Both the position numbers and the translations under genes were made by a program. From assembly GCA_015232315.1 (NCBI GenBank), contig JADFZZ010000001.1, forward strand, positions 144,835-208,834: a stretch of 64,000 nt of DNA, given 5' to 3'. Shown one piece after another: positions 46,593 to 55,688 of the stretch. The notes beneath the pieces are model-generated. The model saw nothing but the letters and a program-made list of their open reading frames with translations, was not told the DNA's origin and did no database searches. Within the stretch, counting starts at the first letter, position 1. Each line of letters opens with the position of its first letter. The stretch is from SAR324 cluster bacterium (GTDB lineage Bacteria; SAR324; NAC60-12).

Positions 46593-48239
46593 CTAGTGAT
46601 TCTTTTGCCGTTCCAAAGGCTCAGTGTTTTCCGGGAGGTTCAGAAAACCGGGATTGAGTTGAGGATACTTATAGGTCACTATGACTTCCGCACCTTCCTG
46701 GGGAATGGCGGTTCCAAAAAATGTGATCGTTCTGCTTGCGAAATTATATAAAAAGCCGTTTTCACCACTCAAGGGAAGTATTTCAACACCATTGACGGTG
46801 ACCTGGATGCGGGAATAGGGAACATCCTTTTCGGTTAATTGATAACGTCCGCCTCGTGCCTGCTGGATAATGATATCCAGTGTTGCGCCATAATCAGCCT
46901 GGCATATGTTGCCATAGGTTCCACCTGTTTTATTGACCAGCTTTTTATAGTCTTCACTGCCTGAAGCATTTCCCCCCGTCCCCGAACAACCTGTGTCAGG
47001 ATCTGCCACAATCGCATGTGCCAGATAACCATTGTCGACAAACAAATTTGACTCAAAATTGAAGGCGGCATTCGAACCGTAGGATGAATACTGATCTCGT
47101 TCATCGCTGATAAAAATCACGGATAGCGTAGCGCCTGACCGTGGATATCCTGCCGTTACCACAGTCCCCCCGGCTAATAGCGATTTCTCGGCAAAGTATA
47201 GTCCGGACTCGATTCCCGAGCCGTCAATACCAACTTTAACCGCTGTCTCAAAACTGGCTTTATCCTTGGTGAAACCTGTTCCGCGCAGAATGTCTCCATC
47301 CAAATCAATTTCTGAAGCGGCTTTGTATGTTGGACCCGTAGTGATCACACCGATCATGAAATCCAGTCCGGCATTGGCCAGCTTGGTGAAAAAATTAGTG
47401 GCATTGTTGGCCACGGCCACTTGTTCTTCGTTCATGCTTCCGGAGTTATCAACAACCATGAGAAAATCCGCTTTCTGAATCCGTTCTCCAGCAGTGAAGA
47501 TATTCCGGGTTGTCTTCAATGTGATTCCATAATTAATGATATTTGTAAAATTGACGGCTCCATTGATCAGGCCCTGATAAACGTCATAATTTGTGGTTGG
47601 AACAACCGCCGCGGCAAGGAGTACGTCGGCGGCGTTGCGATAAAGCAGCGAGACTTGCAAGCGGAAGGCTTGAGTGGCAGAACCATTCACGACAGTGCCG
47701 GAAACCTGAAAGTTTTTTATGCCCAGAGATTCCAGAATTTTGAGGACAAGTTCATGACCGGTTGTGGCTGTGGCCAGAGGAACCGAGTAGTTTCCATTCA
47801 CGGCACCGCCAGTTGTTTTACCAGCGCTTGATGTGGCTACAGCGACAGCGAGGATGCTTTCTCCCGAGGTGATCCCCAAAGACTGTTGCAGTGTCGGGAT
47901 GATCAGATCCATGGCTCCACTGGCAGTTGTCGCGGCAGTCGCACTCATATCCAGGGTTGTGACAAAACCATGAACATGCCCGCTGGTATCCTGAAACAGG
48001 GCACCATCCACAGTGTCGCTTACAATCGAAAGCCGGGTTATGTTTTCCGGAATCAGATAGGTGCTACCATCCTTCATGCTTATTTTAAATGCGTGGTCAG
48101 AACTGGTTGTGGTTGTTGTCGAATTTGAGTCACTGCTTGAATCCGAACAGGATGGAATTCCTGACCAAAGGACAAATAAACAAATCAGAAATGCTGATGA
48201 GCGAAAAAATCTGCGATAATTTTTATATTTTCCGGGCAT
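46593..48239 (-). CDS. Exported von Willebrand factor A domain protein, putative lipoprotein
   Basis: 548 residues. The N-terminal basic region and hydrophobic core (SSAFLICLFVLWSGIPSC) end at a Cys that could be lipidated, although Ile-Pro-Ser is an imperfect lipobox. A Ser/Thr/Asp linker (SDSSSDSNSTTTTTSS) follows. Residues about 45-240 form a beta-rich domain of unknown type. The vWA domain (about 258-470) has the metal-ion site DNSGSMN and FISDERDQYS. The C-terminal 60 residues end a beta sandwich (VTVNGVEILPLSGENGFLYN). A surface adhesion or envelope role is likely. A small lipoprotein gene lies 20 bases upstream in the same operon. Confidence 0.85.
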   Translation of the reverse strand: MPGKYKNYRRFFRSSAFLICLFVLWSGIPSCSDSSSDSNSTTTTTSSDHAFKISMKDGSTYLIPENITRLSIVSDTVDGALFQDTSGHVHGFVTTLDMSATAATTASGAMDLIIPTLQQSLGITSGESILAVAVATSSAGKTTGGAVNGNYSVPLATATTGHELVLKILESLGIKNFQVSGTVVNGSATQAFRLQVSLLYRNAADVLLAAAVVPTTNYDVYQGLINGAVNFTNIINYGITLKTTRNIFTAGERIQKADFLMVVDNSGSMNEEQVAVANNATNFFTKLANAGLDFMIGVITTGPTYKAASEIDLDGDILRGTGFTKDKASFETAVKVGIDGSGIESGLYFAEKSLLAGGTVVTAGYPRSGATLSVIFISDERDQYSSYGSNAAFNFESNLFVDNGYLAHAIVADPDTGCSGTGGNASGSEDYKKLVNKTGGTYGNICQADYGATLDIIIQQARGGRYQLTEKDVPYSRIQVTVNGVEILPLSGENGFLYNFASRTITFFGTAIPQEGAEVIVTYKYPQLNPGFLNLPENTEPLERQKNH

Positions 48240-48259
48240 AACAGACCTGTGGTGGATTT

Positions 48260-48724
48260 TTAAAATCGTTTAAACACGGCGATGGGGCTTCCCCCTGTAG
48301 CGGATTTATAGACATCAAAATAAGAATCTTCTCCAAGGGTGTAGAACGAATAGAAACCTGAGCCTGACAACCCCGGTAAATCGCTGATTTTGCCATTGCA
48401 TCCGTTCAGGGAATTGTCACCTCTGAATTCCAGATAGACTTCCAGACGGGTTCCCTTCATTTTTGAATGAAACACACCGGAAATCACTTCCCATGTTCCC
48501 CTGTTTTCGTCAGTCACGTTGCCACGATTGTAGATATCAAAGGTGCCGGTCGGATCATAGTGATGCGTAATATTGCAACCATAGTCCACTTCATAACCGG
48601 AAGTTTGTTGCCAGTTTCCAGGTAGAATATCCAAGCCATCCTGCCTGGAGGTTTCTGCTGAATCCCGCTCAGAACATCCGGTTAGCATCATGATGAAAAT
48701 AACAGACAAGAACAGATATTTCAT
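48260..48724 (-). CDS. Small lipoprotein, lipocalin-like
   Basis: 154 residues with a proper lipobox (FIMMLTGC, Cys17), so it is lipid-anchored to the envelope. After a short linker the region starting LPGNWQQTSGYEVDYGC has the Gly-x-Trp of small lipocalin-like barrels, with TGTFDIYNRGNV and GTWEVISGVF. Three further Cys may make a disulfide. GAGG lies four bases before ATG. It is first in a two-gene leftward unit with the vWA protein. The middle of the exported protein at 9744 looks similar in style. Confidence 0.8.
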   Translation of the reverse strand: MKYLFLSVIFIMMLTGCSERDSAETSRQDGLDILPGNWQQTSGYEVDYGCNITHHYDPTGTFDIYNRGNVTDENRGTWEVISGVFHSKMKGTRLEVYLEFRGDNSLNGCNGKISDLPGLSGSGFYSFYTLGEDSYFDVYKSATGGSPIAVFKRF

Positions 48725-48974
48725 GAAACCTCATGCATGATTCAAAGAATGAAACAGTCATATATCATGGAATGGTACCTTGCCATTCTCATAATCTTTT
48801 GAAGTTTTTTACATATTGGAAAGCTCTTCGCAAGAGATGGATGTGAAGAAATTATGAAATAATTAAATAAATCATTTTTTAGGGTTCCTATCTTTAATAT
48901 TGCAAGGTCATAATGGCTTTGCTAGAGCTATATTCTGACCTCATGAAATTGTTAACGTCTGGAGCAATCGAAAA

Positions 48975-51900
48975 ATGGAATCTGAAATCAGAGAACTGGT
49001 AGAGGCTTTTGTCGTAGAGAGCCGCGAAATGATGGAAACCCTTGAACCCATTCTGATCGGTTTGACATCTGTAACTTCCACGGAAGAAATTGAATCGGGA
49101 ATCAACAATGTATTCCGCTTGTTTCATACCATCAAAGGGGGGGCCGGCTTTCTCAATCTGAAATATATTGAGCGTCTCACCCATCGTTCAGAAAATATTC
49201 TGCAGGTCTTGCGCAAGGAACCCCGGAAATTTAATCCTGATTATGTGGATACACTCACAGAATCCTGCGATCTGATGCATAAGATGCTGGATCAGACGGA
49301 ACAGCAATATTCCGATCAGGGATTTGAAGATGAAGTTGGCACACTCATTCAACATCTTGAACAAATTTATGCGGGACTGCAGGACGAAAAAATCATACAG
49401 GTTGCTACAGGAATTCCTCAAAAAACAAAACCAGCGCCTAAAGAGCCTGTTGCTCAGCAGGTTCCAGCGACGCAACCCCAAAAAAACCAAGTCCCACCCG
49501 CACCAAAACAAGCTGTTGTTCAACCAATCGCCGGGACTCAACCTCAACAGCCACAAATAAAGTCCTCAACGCAGGCGGACCTGCCACCTGAATGGATCGA
49601 TATCGGCAGTGCTGACATTTCCATCACACCAGAAATGATGGCCAGTTTTATTCAGGAAGGTGAAGAACAACTTCAGTCACTTGAAGATATCCTCATGGTC
49701 ATGAAACAGATTCCAGGGGATACGGCAGAACATGAATTCATTGAAACAGCGTTTCGCAATGTTCATACGCTGAAAGGAAACGCGGGATTTCTAAATGTAC
49801 AACCGATTGAATCATCCAGTCATCGTGCTGAAAATTTGATGGGAGAGGTGCGTGAGGGCACACGAAAAATAGATGAGGCCGCCATTCAGGGATTGCTGAT
49901 GTACGTTGATGTAATCAGACAGGGTTTCAAACAGATTGAGTCCAGAAAACAGATCAATGCCGCCCTTTTCAGACCATTGGAAGAACATCTGGAAGCGCTC
50001 ATTGACGGCAGGCTTCCGGATCAACATGACGCGTTTGATACCAGTTCTGTGCAATTGCCAGATAATTCAGAGAAGGAATCGTCGGAACATGGGGACGGTG
50101 ACGAACAAGAGGCAGAATCACCTGCTGTAACCGTTAATAATGATCAGCCGATTGTTGAGTATAAAGTAACCATCACGCCGGAAATGAATCAGATTTTTGT
50201 GAATGAAGGCCTTGAACAACTCCAGTCTCTGGAAGATGCCATGCTGGTCATTTCGCAATTGCCTGAGGATGATTCCGTGAGTGCGTTTATTGATACGGCG
50301 TTCCGTAATGTTCACACCGTGAAGGGCAATGCCGGTTTTTTAAATGTCTCGCCCATTGAATCCTTGAGTCATCATGCCGAAAATCTGCTGGGAAACATAC
50401 GTGATGGAAAAATCATTATTCATGAAAATCATATTCAGGCCCTGCTGAAATATATTGATGTGATACGCCAGCATCTCAAAAACATGAGCCAGGGAATCAA
50501 TCTGAACGCATCCCTGAATGTTGATACAGAACAACAGCTTTTATCCGCATTGCAGGGAAGGCCTGACAAACCGGAAGCGTCAGCAACTCCACCAAAATCT
50601 GTTCCATCGACCAGGTCTGCGCCAGCAACAGGGACTCAACCTACGGAAAATAAACAACCGGCGCAACAGAAACCTGCTGAACCTGTACTCAATGTTACAG
50701 AAAAAGAAAAAACTGTTTCGTCAGGAAAAGCTCAAACGCCACCGTCATCATCTGTCGCACAGGCAACCAGAGAATCTGCTGTGGAGCACAAACATCCGAT
50801 CCCCGTAGCCGCAACGAAAACCTCGACGGTTCGCCAGGAAATTCGGGTGAGCACAGACAAGATTGATCAACTGGTCAATTTGATTGGAGAACTCGTGATT
50901 GGTGAGGCCATGCTGGCCAATCATTTGAACAATATCGCAGGAAATGAATATTCAGAACAGTTTATCACCCAACTCAACAAAAACATCAGGGATTTACAGG
51001 AAGTCGCCATGTCCATGCGGATGATTCCGGTTTCCGGTGTTTTTCGCAAAATGATCCGCGTGGTTCACGATGTTTCCAAAAAAGTGAATAAACCTGTCGT
51101 GCTTGATCTCGTGGGTGAAGAAACAGAAGTGGACAAGACGGTGGTTGAACAAATTGCGGATCCTTTGCTTCATATTGTACGGAATGCGGTGGATCATGGA
51201 ATTGACACGCCTGAAGAACGAAAAGCCGCCGGAAAACCGGAAACCGGCAACATCCGTCTGGAAGCCAAACATGCGGGCAATGAAATATTGATCATCATTC
51301 AGGATGATGGGCGTGGATTGAATGAAGAACGAATCCTGGCCAAAGCCATTGAAAAAAATATTGTATCTCCTGAAGATCAATTAACACCCAATGAAATCTG
51401 GAATCTGGTGTTTGCACCGGGATTTTCAACCTCCGAGCAAGTGACGGATCTCTCTGGTAGAGGCGTTGGGATGGATGTCGTGAAACGAAATATTGAACAA
51501 CTTCGCGGGCGCATTGATATTTTTTCAGAAAAGGGAAAAGGCTCACGATTTGTACTCCGGCTGCCTTTGACACTGGCAATTATTGACGGCATGCTGGTTA
51601 AGGTAGGAAACTCTGTTTATGCGATTCCCATTGTTGAAATTCAGGAATCTGTCAAACCCAAAGAGACAGATATCACGCGGATGTCTGATGGAACAGAGGT
51701 CATACAGATCAGGGAACAGTTGTTGCCCGTCATTAGACTCCATCGACTGCATCATATTCCGACTCAGATCACCGACCTGAATGACGGTCTGTTGATAGTC
51801 ATTGAGTCGGAAAACCGCAGATTGTGTCTGTTTGTGGATGAACTCATCGGACAACAGCAGATTGTGATCAAAGCTCTGCCTGAATATTTGGGTGATTTAC

Positions 51901-51986
51901 CATATCTGTCAGGCTGTACCATTCTTGGTGACGGCAGCATCAGCATGATTTTGGATACCTCGAAATTTTTTATGGCACTGCAATAA
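48975..51986 (+). CDS. cheA: Chemotaxis-type histidine kinase CheA with three HPt domains
   Basis: 1003 residues. Three HPt domains with phospho-acceptor His51 (LFHTIKGGAGFL), His264 (NVHTLKGNAGFL) and His447 (NVHTVKGNAGFL); copies two and three are near relatives. They are separated by Pro/Gln-rich linkers. The dimerisation helices (TDKIDQLVNLIGELVIGEAM) begin near 624. The ATPase has the N-box HIVRNAVDHGID, DDGRGLNEERI and GRGVGMDVV. A CheW-like domain (about 860-1003) completes it. There is no obvious CheY-binding P2. No receptor, CheY or CheB lies nearby. It is convergent with the CheD-like gene; two cheW genes lie 11 kb right. Confidence 0.94.
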   Translation: MESEIRELVEAFVVESREMMETLEPILIGLTSVTSTEEIESGINNVFRLFHTIKGGAGFLNLKYIERLTHRSENILQVLRKEPRKFNPDYVDTLTESCDLMHKMLDQTEQQYSDQGFEDEVGTLIQHLEQIYAGLQDEKIIQVATGIPQKTKPAPKEPVAQQVPATQPQKNQVPPAPKQAVVQPIAGTQPQQPQIKSSTQADLPPEWIDIGSADISITPEMMASFIQEGEEQLQSLEDILMVMKQIPGDTAEHEFIETAFRNVHTLKGNAGFLNVQPIESSSHRAENLMGEVREGTRKIDEAAIQGLLMYVDVIRQGFKQIESRKQINAALFRPLEEHLEALIDGRLPDQHDAFDTSSVQLPDNSEKESSEHGDGDEQEAESPAVTVNNDQPIVEYKVTITPEMNQIFVNEGLEQLQSLEDAMLVISQLPEDDSVSAFIDTAFRNVHTVKGNAGFLNVSPIESLSHHAENLLGNIRDGKIIIHENHIQALLKYIDVIRQHLKNMSQGINLNASLNVDTEQQLLSALQGRPDKPEASATPPKSVPSTRSAPATGTQPTENKQPAQQKPAEPVLNVTEKEKTVSSGKAQTPPSSSVAQATRESAVEHKHPIPVAATKTSTVRQEIRVSTDKIDQLVNLIGELVIGEAMLANHLNNIAGNEYSEQFITQLNKNIRDLQEVAMSMRMIPVSGVFRKMIRVVHDVSKKVNKPVVLDLVGEETEVDKTVVEQIADPLLHIVRNAVDHGIDTPEERKAAGKPETGNIRLEAKHAGNEILIIIQDDGRGLNEERILAKAIEKNIVSPEDQLTPNEIWNLVFAPGFSTSEQVTDLSGRGVGMDVVKRNIEQLRGRIDIFSEKGKGSRFVLRLPLTLAIIDGMLVKVGNSVYAIPIVEIQESVKPKETDITRMSDGTEVIQIREQLLPVIRLHRLHHIPTQITDLNDGLLIVIESENRRLCLFVDELIGQQQIVIKALPEYLGDLPYLSGCTILGDGSISMILDTSKFFMALQ

Positions 51987-52010
51987 AACGCTTTTATCCC
52001 GGGCACTCGA

Positions 52011-52033
52011 AGAGACGCGTTATACATGTCTCT
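52011..52033. repeat. Short GTCTCT palindrome (family C) between cheA and cheD
   Basis: AGAGAC (52011-52016) and GTCTCT (52028-52033) flank GCGTTATACAT, between the convergent cheA and cheD stops. It is probably a relic of the repeat at 24222-24251 and may serve as a shared terminator. Confidence 0.45.
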
Positions 52034-52052
52034 ACAGCTCTGAGACGTGGGA

Positions 52053-52571
52053 TTATTCCAGAAAATTGACAAAGGATTGAGGATACCAGTCTACGGAACG
52101 GATGGAATTGATTTTAATGACTGCGGTTTCACCTGTGCCGGTATTAAAGCCGATTTTTCTTCCCCGTTTCCCGCCGACTTCCTGAGAGGTCACAGAAATA
52201 TTCTGTTTATCAAGTATTTCCATTCCAATTCTGGCATTTTGTTCGTGAATATCCGCTTGGTACAATTCATGTTCAGGATTGCAGGCTCCTCCAAAAATTT
52301 GAGCTTCAATGTCTTCTCTGCAAGCCCCAAGACTCAGCATTTCCTGTATGAGCGAAATGATCGCAGGTGCTGCATAATAGGAGGTGGAGGGTTTTTCCGG
52401 TTCCCGGCAGGGAAAACAGTAATAGGTCATTCCACCCAACCGGACTCTGGAATCATATAATGTGACCACAATCCCGGAACCCACCACCGCAAAGAGGGTT
52501 TCCGGTGTCTCAGGGATGTAGCCATACCCCGGTTTGAGATAAGGGAAATCAGTTACTGTTCTAACAATCAT
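52053..52571 (-). CDS. cheD: CheD-like protein lacking the catalytic Cys and His
   Basis: CheD normally deamidates chemoreceptor glutamines through a Cys-His pair in a GSC...GGMNHF region. Here the corresponding positions read VGSGIVVTLYD and GGMTYYCFP: Gly replaces Cys and Tyr replaces His. The rest of the fold is kept (YYAAPAIISLIQEML, EAQIFGGA, NARIGMEILDKQNI, GGKRGRKIGFNTGTGE). It probably binds a partner (CheC, a receptor or CheA) without enzymatic activity. I use ATG 52571 (172 residues); GTG 52607 adds 12. It is convergent with cheA, 66 bases apart. Confidence 0.85.
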   Translation of the reverse strand: MIVRTVTDFPYLKPGYGYIPETPETLFAVVGSGIVVTLYDSRVRLGGMTYYCFPCREPEKPSTSYYAAPAIISLIQEMLSLGACREDIEAQIFGGACNPEHELYQADIHEQNARIGMEILDKQNISVTSQEVGGKRGRKIGFNTGTGETAVIKINSIRSVDWYPQSFVNFLE

Positions 52572-52698
52572 GGGTGTCCGAATCGTTAAAAAATAAAAAT
52601 CAGACACATTTTTGCATGTTCTATACCGTAATGACTCCGATCACAATCACTCAAGATTCGAATCATGACAGGATATCGTATCATTTTTAATTGTGTGC

Positions 52699-53085
52699 CT
52701 ACTCTTGTTCACAGGACGGTAGCGGTTTTTTCATGAAACTGTGCCCGTGAACATGGCAGTCTGGTTCATGACTGTCAATGTCCGCAGGGGCATGGTCTCC
52801 GCAACTGCATGGATCAAACAGTTCCTTGGCGAGCAGTTTCCTGACTTCTTCAGGCAGAGGTGTTGTTTCATCCGCAAGTTTCCATTTATGCGTCAAGGCG
52901 GTTCTGACAGATTCTTTTTGTAAATGAAGTCGAACCAGAGGCGGCAATTCCCGACGATAAAGATAGCCACAATCTGGACACGTGCATTCTACTGGTGCAT
53001 CTTCATCCTCAAAATAATCCATTTCCTTGTCAATCTCTTCAACTGTTCCACAGTGCGGACACAGCACATCAATCATTCGTGGCAT
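52699..53085 (-). CDS. CpXC-like zinc ribbon protein with His/Cys-rich tail
   Basis: 128 residues, cytosolic. The N-terminus has a zinc ribbon, CPHCG (9-13) and CPDCG (36-40). The middle is helical and ends in LLAKELFDPCSCGD. The last 35 residues hold another metal-prone cluster (CSCGDHAPADIDSHEPDCHV plus HGH). GGAG is six bases before ATG. It lies downstream of the porin and type VI genes on the same strand, with a MITE-like element between. Its role is unknown; nucleic-acid or metal binding is plausible. Confidence 0.65.
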   Translation of the reverse strand: MPRMIDVLCPHCGTVEEIDKEMDYFEDEDAPVECTCPDCGYLYRRELPPLVRLHLQKESVRTALTHKWKLADETTPLPEEVRKLLAKELFDPCSCGDHAPADIDSHEPDCHVHGHSFMKKPLPSCEQE

Positions 53086-53095
53086 TCTTTACTCC

Positions 53096-53269
53096 GCTAA
53101 GGAATGTTCAAAAATAACATGGAAAACTTTCTGGTTACGAATGGGAAGTTCGTAACCGTTCCAGTACCCAGCGGTGGGTGCGAAGCTATACTTCGCATGA
53201 GGGAGACATGCCCTCGGGACGTAGGGCATGAGCAAACTTTTACAACGTATTCTTTTGCCATTCCTTAGC
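53096..53269. mobile_element. MITE-like element with 11-bp perfect terminal repeats (family B long copy)
   Basis: GCTAAGGAATG (53096-53106) and CATTCCTTAGC (53259-53269) are perfect inverted ends. Inside are GGTTACGAA/TTCGTAACC, GCGAAG/CTTCGC and ATGCCCT/AGGGCAT hairpins. About 100 of its 174 bases match, inverted, the element at 43761-43858. There is no coding frame. Confidence 0.7.
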
Positions 53270-53297
53270 TATATTTAAGCCTGTTGGGTGGTCTGAT

Positions 53298-54317
53298 TTA
53301 AAACAAATAAGCCAGTTCCAGATCAAGTTGGGATTTCAGGTTTTCCAGACCGTCAGCGGCTTTTTGATCAGACATCCAGTAGCTTGCGCGGGAAATGAGT
53401 TTTTTGGCGAGAGTGTAGGACAGACCAAGATAGATGTTCTGGACATTGATGGTGTCCACTTTCCGTTGTTCGATGGCGAACGTGGTGCCCAGATTGCGGG
53501 TCAGATCAATGTCGATACCCAGATTGACATCAGCGACATTCTTGATTTCACCGGCACCATCATTCACACCGGAACTACCCAGATTCAGGAACGGGGTGAG
53601 GCTTTGGGACAGGAAGGTGAAGGACAGTGAAAGGCCAAGATAGGATTCTGTTTTCTTAACAGCATTTTTCGCGCCAGTAGCATCCACATTGAAATCATTG
53701 TCGGTGAAGGATTTGGCTTCATATTCCAGACCAAAATCAAAGAAATCAAAATCCACTTTTCCTAATAAATTGGCGACACCAATATTGCCCTGATTATCAT
53801 CGGCCGCAACAGATATATCTCCGCTATGCGTGCTATACGCCAGTGAAATTTCTGCTTCGGAAATGGGGAAAATGCTGACCTCAAGATTGGGTTGGGCATG
53901 GTCATTGTTACCGTAGGATCCCTGATGGGTTTTGCCTAGTTCTGTCATGAATTCATGGCCTAAGGCAATTCCATTTCGACCACCAACGTCAATCAAGCCC
54001 ATTCTGGTTCTGAACATTCCTTTGGACAGTTCGCCATAGGCTTCGTAGGGGGCTGTACCGGTAGTGTCACTCAACAGTGTAAGTTTTCCACCAATGCTGA
54101 GTTTATCCTGCTCATTCACCACCAGCGAATCCTCCAACGTCAGATATGCCCGATAATCCATCAAGGTTTGGGAATAGCCCTGTTTCGAGTTTTCAGGAGT
54201 CAGGCTATGCAATCCGCTGTAAAGCTCACCGCTGATTGCGGGAGTTCCAGCAGAAGCGGTGCTCACTTGCCATGAAAGGAAGAGGATAGACAACAATAGA
54301 CGTTTTTGGAATTTCAT
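53298..54317 (-). CDS. Outer membrane beta-barrel protein, porin-like
   Basis: 339 residues. The signal peptide ends near STASAGTPA. Alternating amphipathic strands, Gly-rich turns and a C-terminal Phe (LELAYLF) mark an outer membrane barrel. Segments such as MGLIDVGGRNGIALGHEF and LISRASYWMSDQKAADG recall Gram-negative porins, about 16 strands. It follows the small unknown gene at 54346 by 28 bases and the type VI genes on the same strand. Whether it serves secretion or is only a passenger cannot be told. Confidence 0.8.
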   Translation of the reverse strand: MKFQKRLLLSILFLSWQVSTASAGTPAISGELYSGLHSLTPENSKQGYSQTLMDYRAYLTLEDSLVVNEQDKLSIGGKLTLLSDTTGTAPYEAYGELSKGMFRTRMGLIDVGGRNGIALGHEFMTELGKTHQGSYGNNDHAQPNLEVSIFPISEAEISLAYSTHSGDISVAADDNQGNIGVANLLGKVDFDFFDFGLEYEAKSFTDNDFNVDATGAKNAVKKTESYLGLSLSFTFLSQSLTPFLNLGSSGVNDGAGEIKNVADVNLGIDIDLTRNLGTTFAIEQRKVDTINVQNIYLGLSYTLAKKLISRASYWMSDQKAADGLENLKSQLDLELAYLF

Positions 54318-54345
54318 AAGGCTGGCTGTTAAAAAAGATTGATCA

Positions 54346-54660
54346 TCATGAGTTACTCTTAACCCTGTTACCCAAATTAATATTCAGTCCCACACTGATG
54401 GAAGCTTTGTCTGATCCTGACGACCGTTTACGTGAAACGATTGCGTCGACATCGCCATTCAACAATCCCTGATCAATCACGGATTGCAAAGAGAGTTCCT
54501 TGCGTTGCGCGATTTGAATGGCCTTTCGCAATTGATCCAGAGAATTCAATTGCACATAGCATTCACAAATTTCCGTAAAGGTAAAACCTGTATGCAACGC
54601 AAGGATTTCACATATCCGGTCTGTGAGAAAGTCTCCGGTTTTAAATGATTTTTCTGCCAT
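54346..54660 (-). CDS. Small unknown protein downstream of tssG
   Basis: 104 residues. The N-terminal 70 are helical (FLTDRICEILALHTGFTFTE, QLRKAIQIAQRKELSLQSV), followed by GDVDAIVSRKRSSGSDK and a beta-like end. No signal peptide. AGGA is eight bases before ATG. It is 24 bases after tssG on the same strand, so it is probably cotranscribed. It could be an adaptor, antitoxin-like or secretion-linked factor; no family recognised. Confidence 0.6.
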   Translation of the reverse strand: MAEKSFKTGDFLTDRICEILALHTGFTFTEICECYVQLNSLDQLRKAIQIAQRKELSLQSVIDQGLLNGDVDAIVSRKRSSGSDKASISVGLNINLGNRVKSNS

Positions 54661-54683
54661 GAGTGTTTGTCCTGAAAAAGAAC

Positions 54684-55688
54684 TTAAATGATTTTCTTGG
54701 CGAAAGTTAATGGCATTTGCGCGCGCAATTCACCAAACGTATCGCCTGAAAAGGTCCAGGTATTTTTCCCCAGACAAGAGCGCAAGGGATCCCCCAGCAT
54801 GACTGTCTTTGGTTCATTTTCTGCCATGATCACTTCCAGATCACAATCCAGGGGAACTGTCATATAGGACTCAATCAGGAAAATCATGAGTCTGCATTCC
54901 TGGGAACCATTGAGCAAAAGATGAAACCTGTCATAGGACACAGGCCCAAGGGTGATCGTGATTTTTCCATTGCTGTCTTCTGTTTGTTCACCAACAATCG
55001 AGTTTTCACCCAATTCACAGTTGACCATGCCCAATTCAAATTTTTGTTTGGGATGCACAGGAACTGTACGTCTGACACATTGGGTGATGTTCACCTTGAC
55101 GCCCTTCAGGGCATCTTCCAGAAGGGTTGTGAGGCCTGTTGCGGATCTTGGTTGTTGACGATATAAGGCAATGTATCGCAACATCTGAAACGGATCAGGT
55201 AAAAACCGTTCGAGCTCAACCTGATGAATTCCCAGTAAATCAAACAGCATCCAGGAATATTTAGGAGATTGAACTTCAATGACCTGCTGGAGCAGTTGGT
55301 ATTTTTGCGAGGAACGATAGAACAGGGTGTATAAACGTTGATGCACCACATCCAGCAGAACTCTGGCAAAATTTTTATCTTCCAATTCAGCGGACAACAG
55401 ATCTTCGGTGTACCATGAGGGCAATGGCGAAGAAATGCCATACAAACCCAGAATCGTGGTTTGAAGGTCAAAGCCTTCACCATCCTGCGTTTGGTCGATG
55501 GACGCAATATCCGATTCAGGAAAATCCAGTGACAGTTGCGGACGGATTCTGATTTTTCCGGAATCCTCCAATTTTTCACCGATGACTCTTTCCAGCAGAC
55601 GAATCGCCTGATAGTAAGAAAATTTTCCGGGATTTTGCAACAACTGGTCTGTTACAGAATGGGACGTGTTCCCAGACGAGGCTGCCAT
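54684..55688 (-). CDS. tssG: Type VI secretion baseplate subunit TssG
   Basis: TssG (ImpH/VasB) joins TssF and TssE in the baseplate wedge. Family marks are FSYYQAIRLLERVIGE, IRIRPQLSLDFPESDIASI and the GISSPLPSWYTEDLL region, then IALYRQQPRSATGLTTLLED. It ends LTFAKKII. The start overlaps the 3' end of tssF by 37 bases when ATG 55688 is used (52 bases from ATG 55703), the usual tssF-tssG arrangement. About 334 residues, normal. Confidence 0.92.
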   Translation of the reverse strand: MAASSGNTSHSVTDQLLQNPGKFSYYQAIRLLERVIGEKLEDSGKIRIRPQLSLDFPESDIASIDQTQDGEGFDLQTTILGLYGISSPLPSWYTEDLLSAELEDKNFARVLLDVVHQRLYTLFYRSSQKYQLLQQVIEVQSPKYSWMLFDLLGIHQVELERFLPDPFQMLRYIALYRQQPRSATGLTTLLEDALKGVKVNITQCVRRTVPVHPKQKFELGMVNCELGENSIVGEQTEDSNGKITITLGPVSYDRFHLLLNGSQECRLMIFLIESYMTVPLDCDLEVIMAENEPKTVMLGDPLRSCLGKNTWTFSGDTFGELRAQMPLTFAKKII

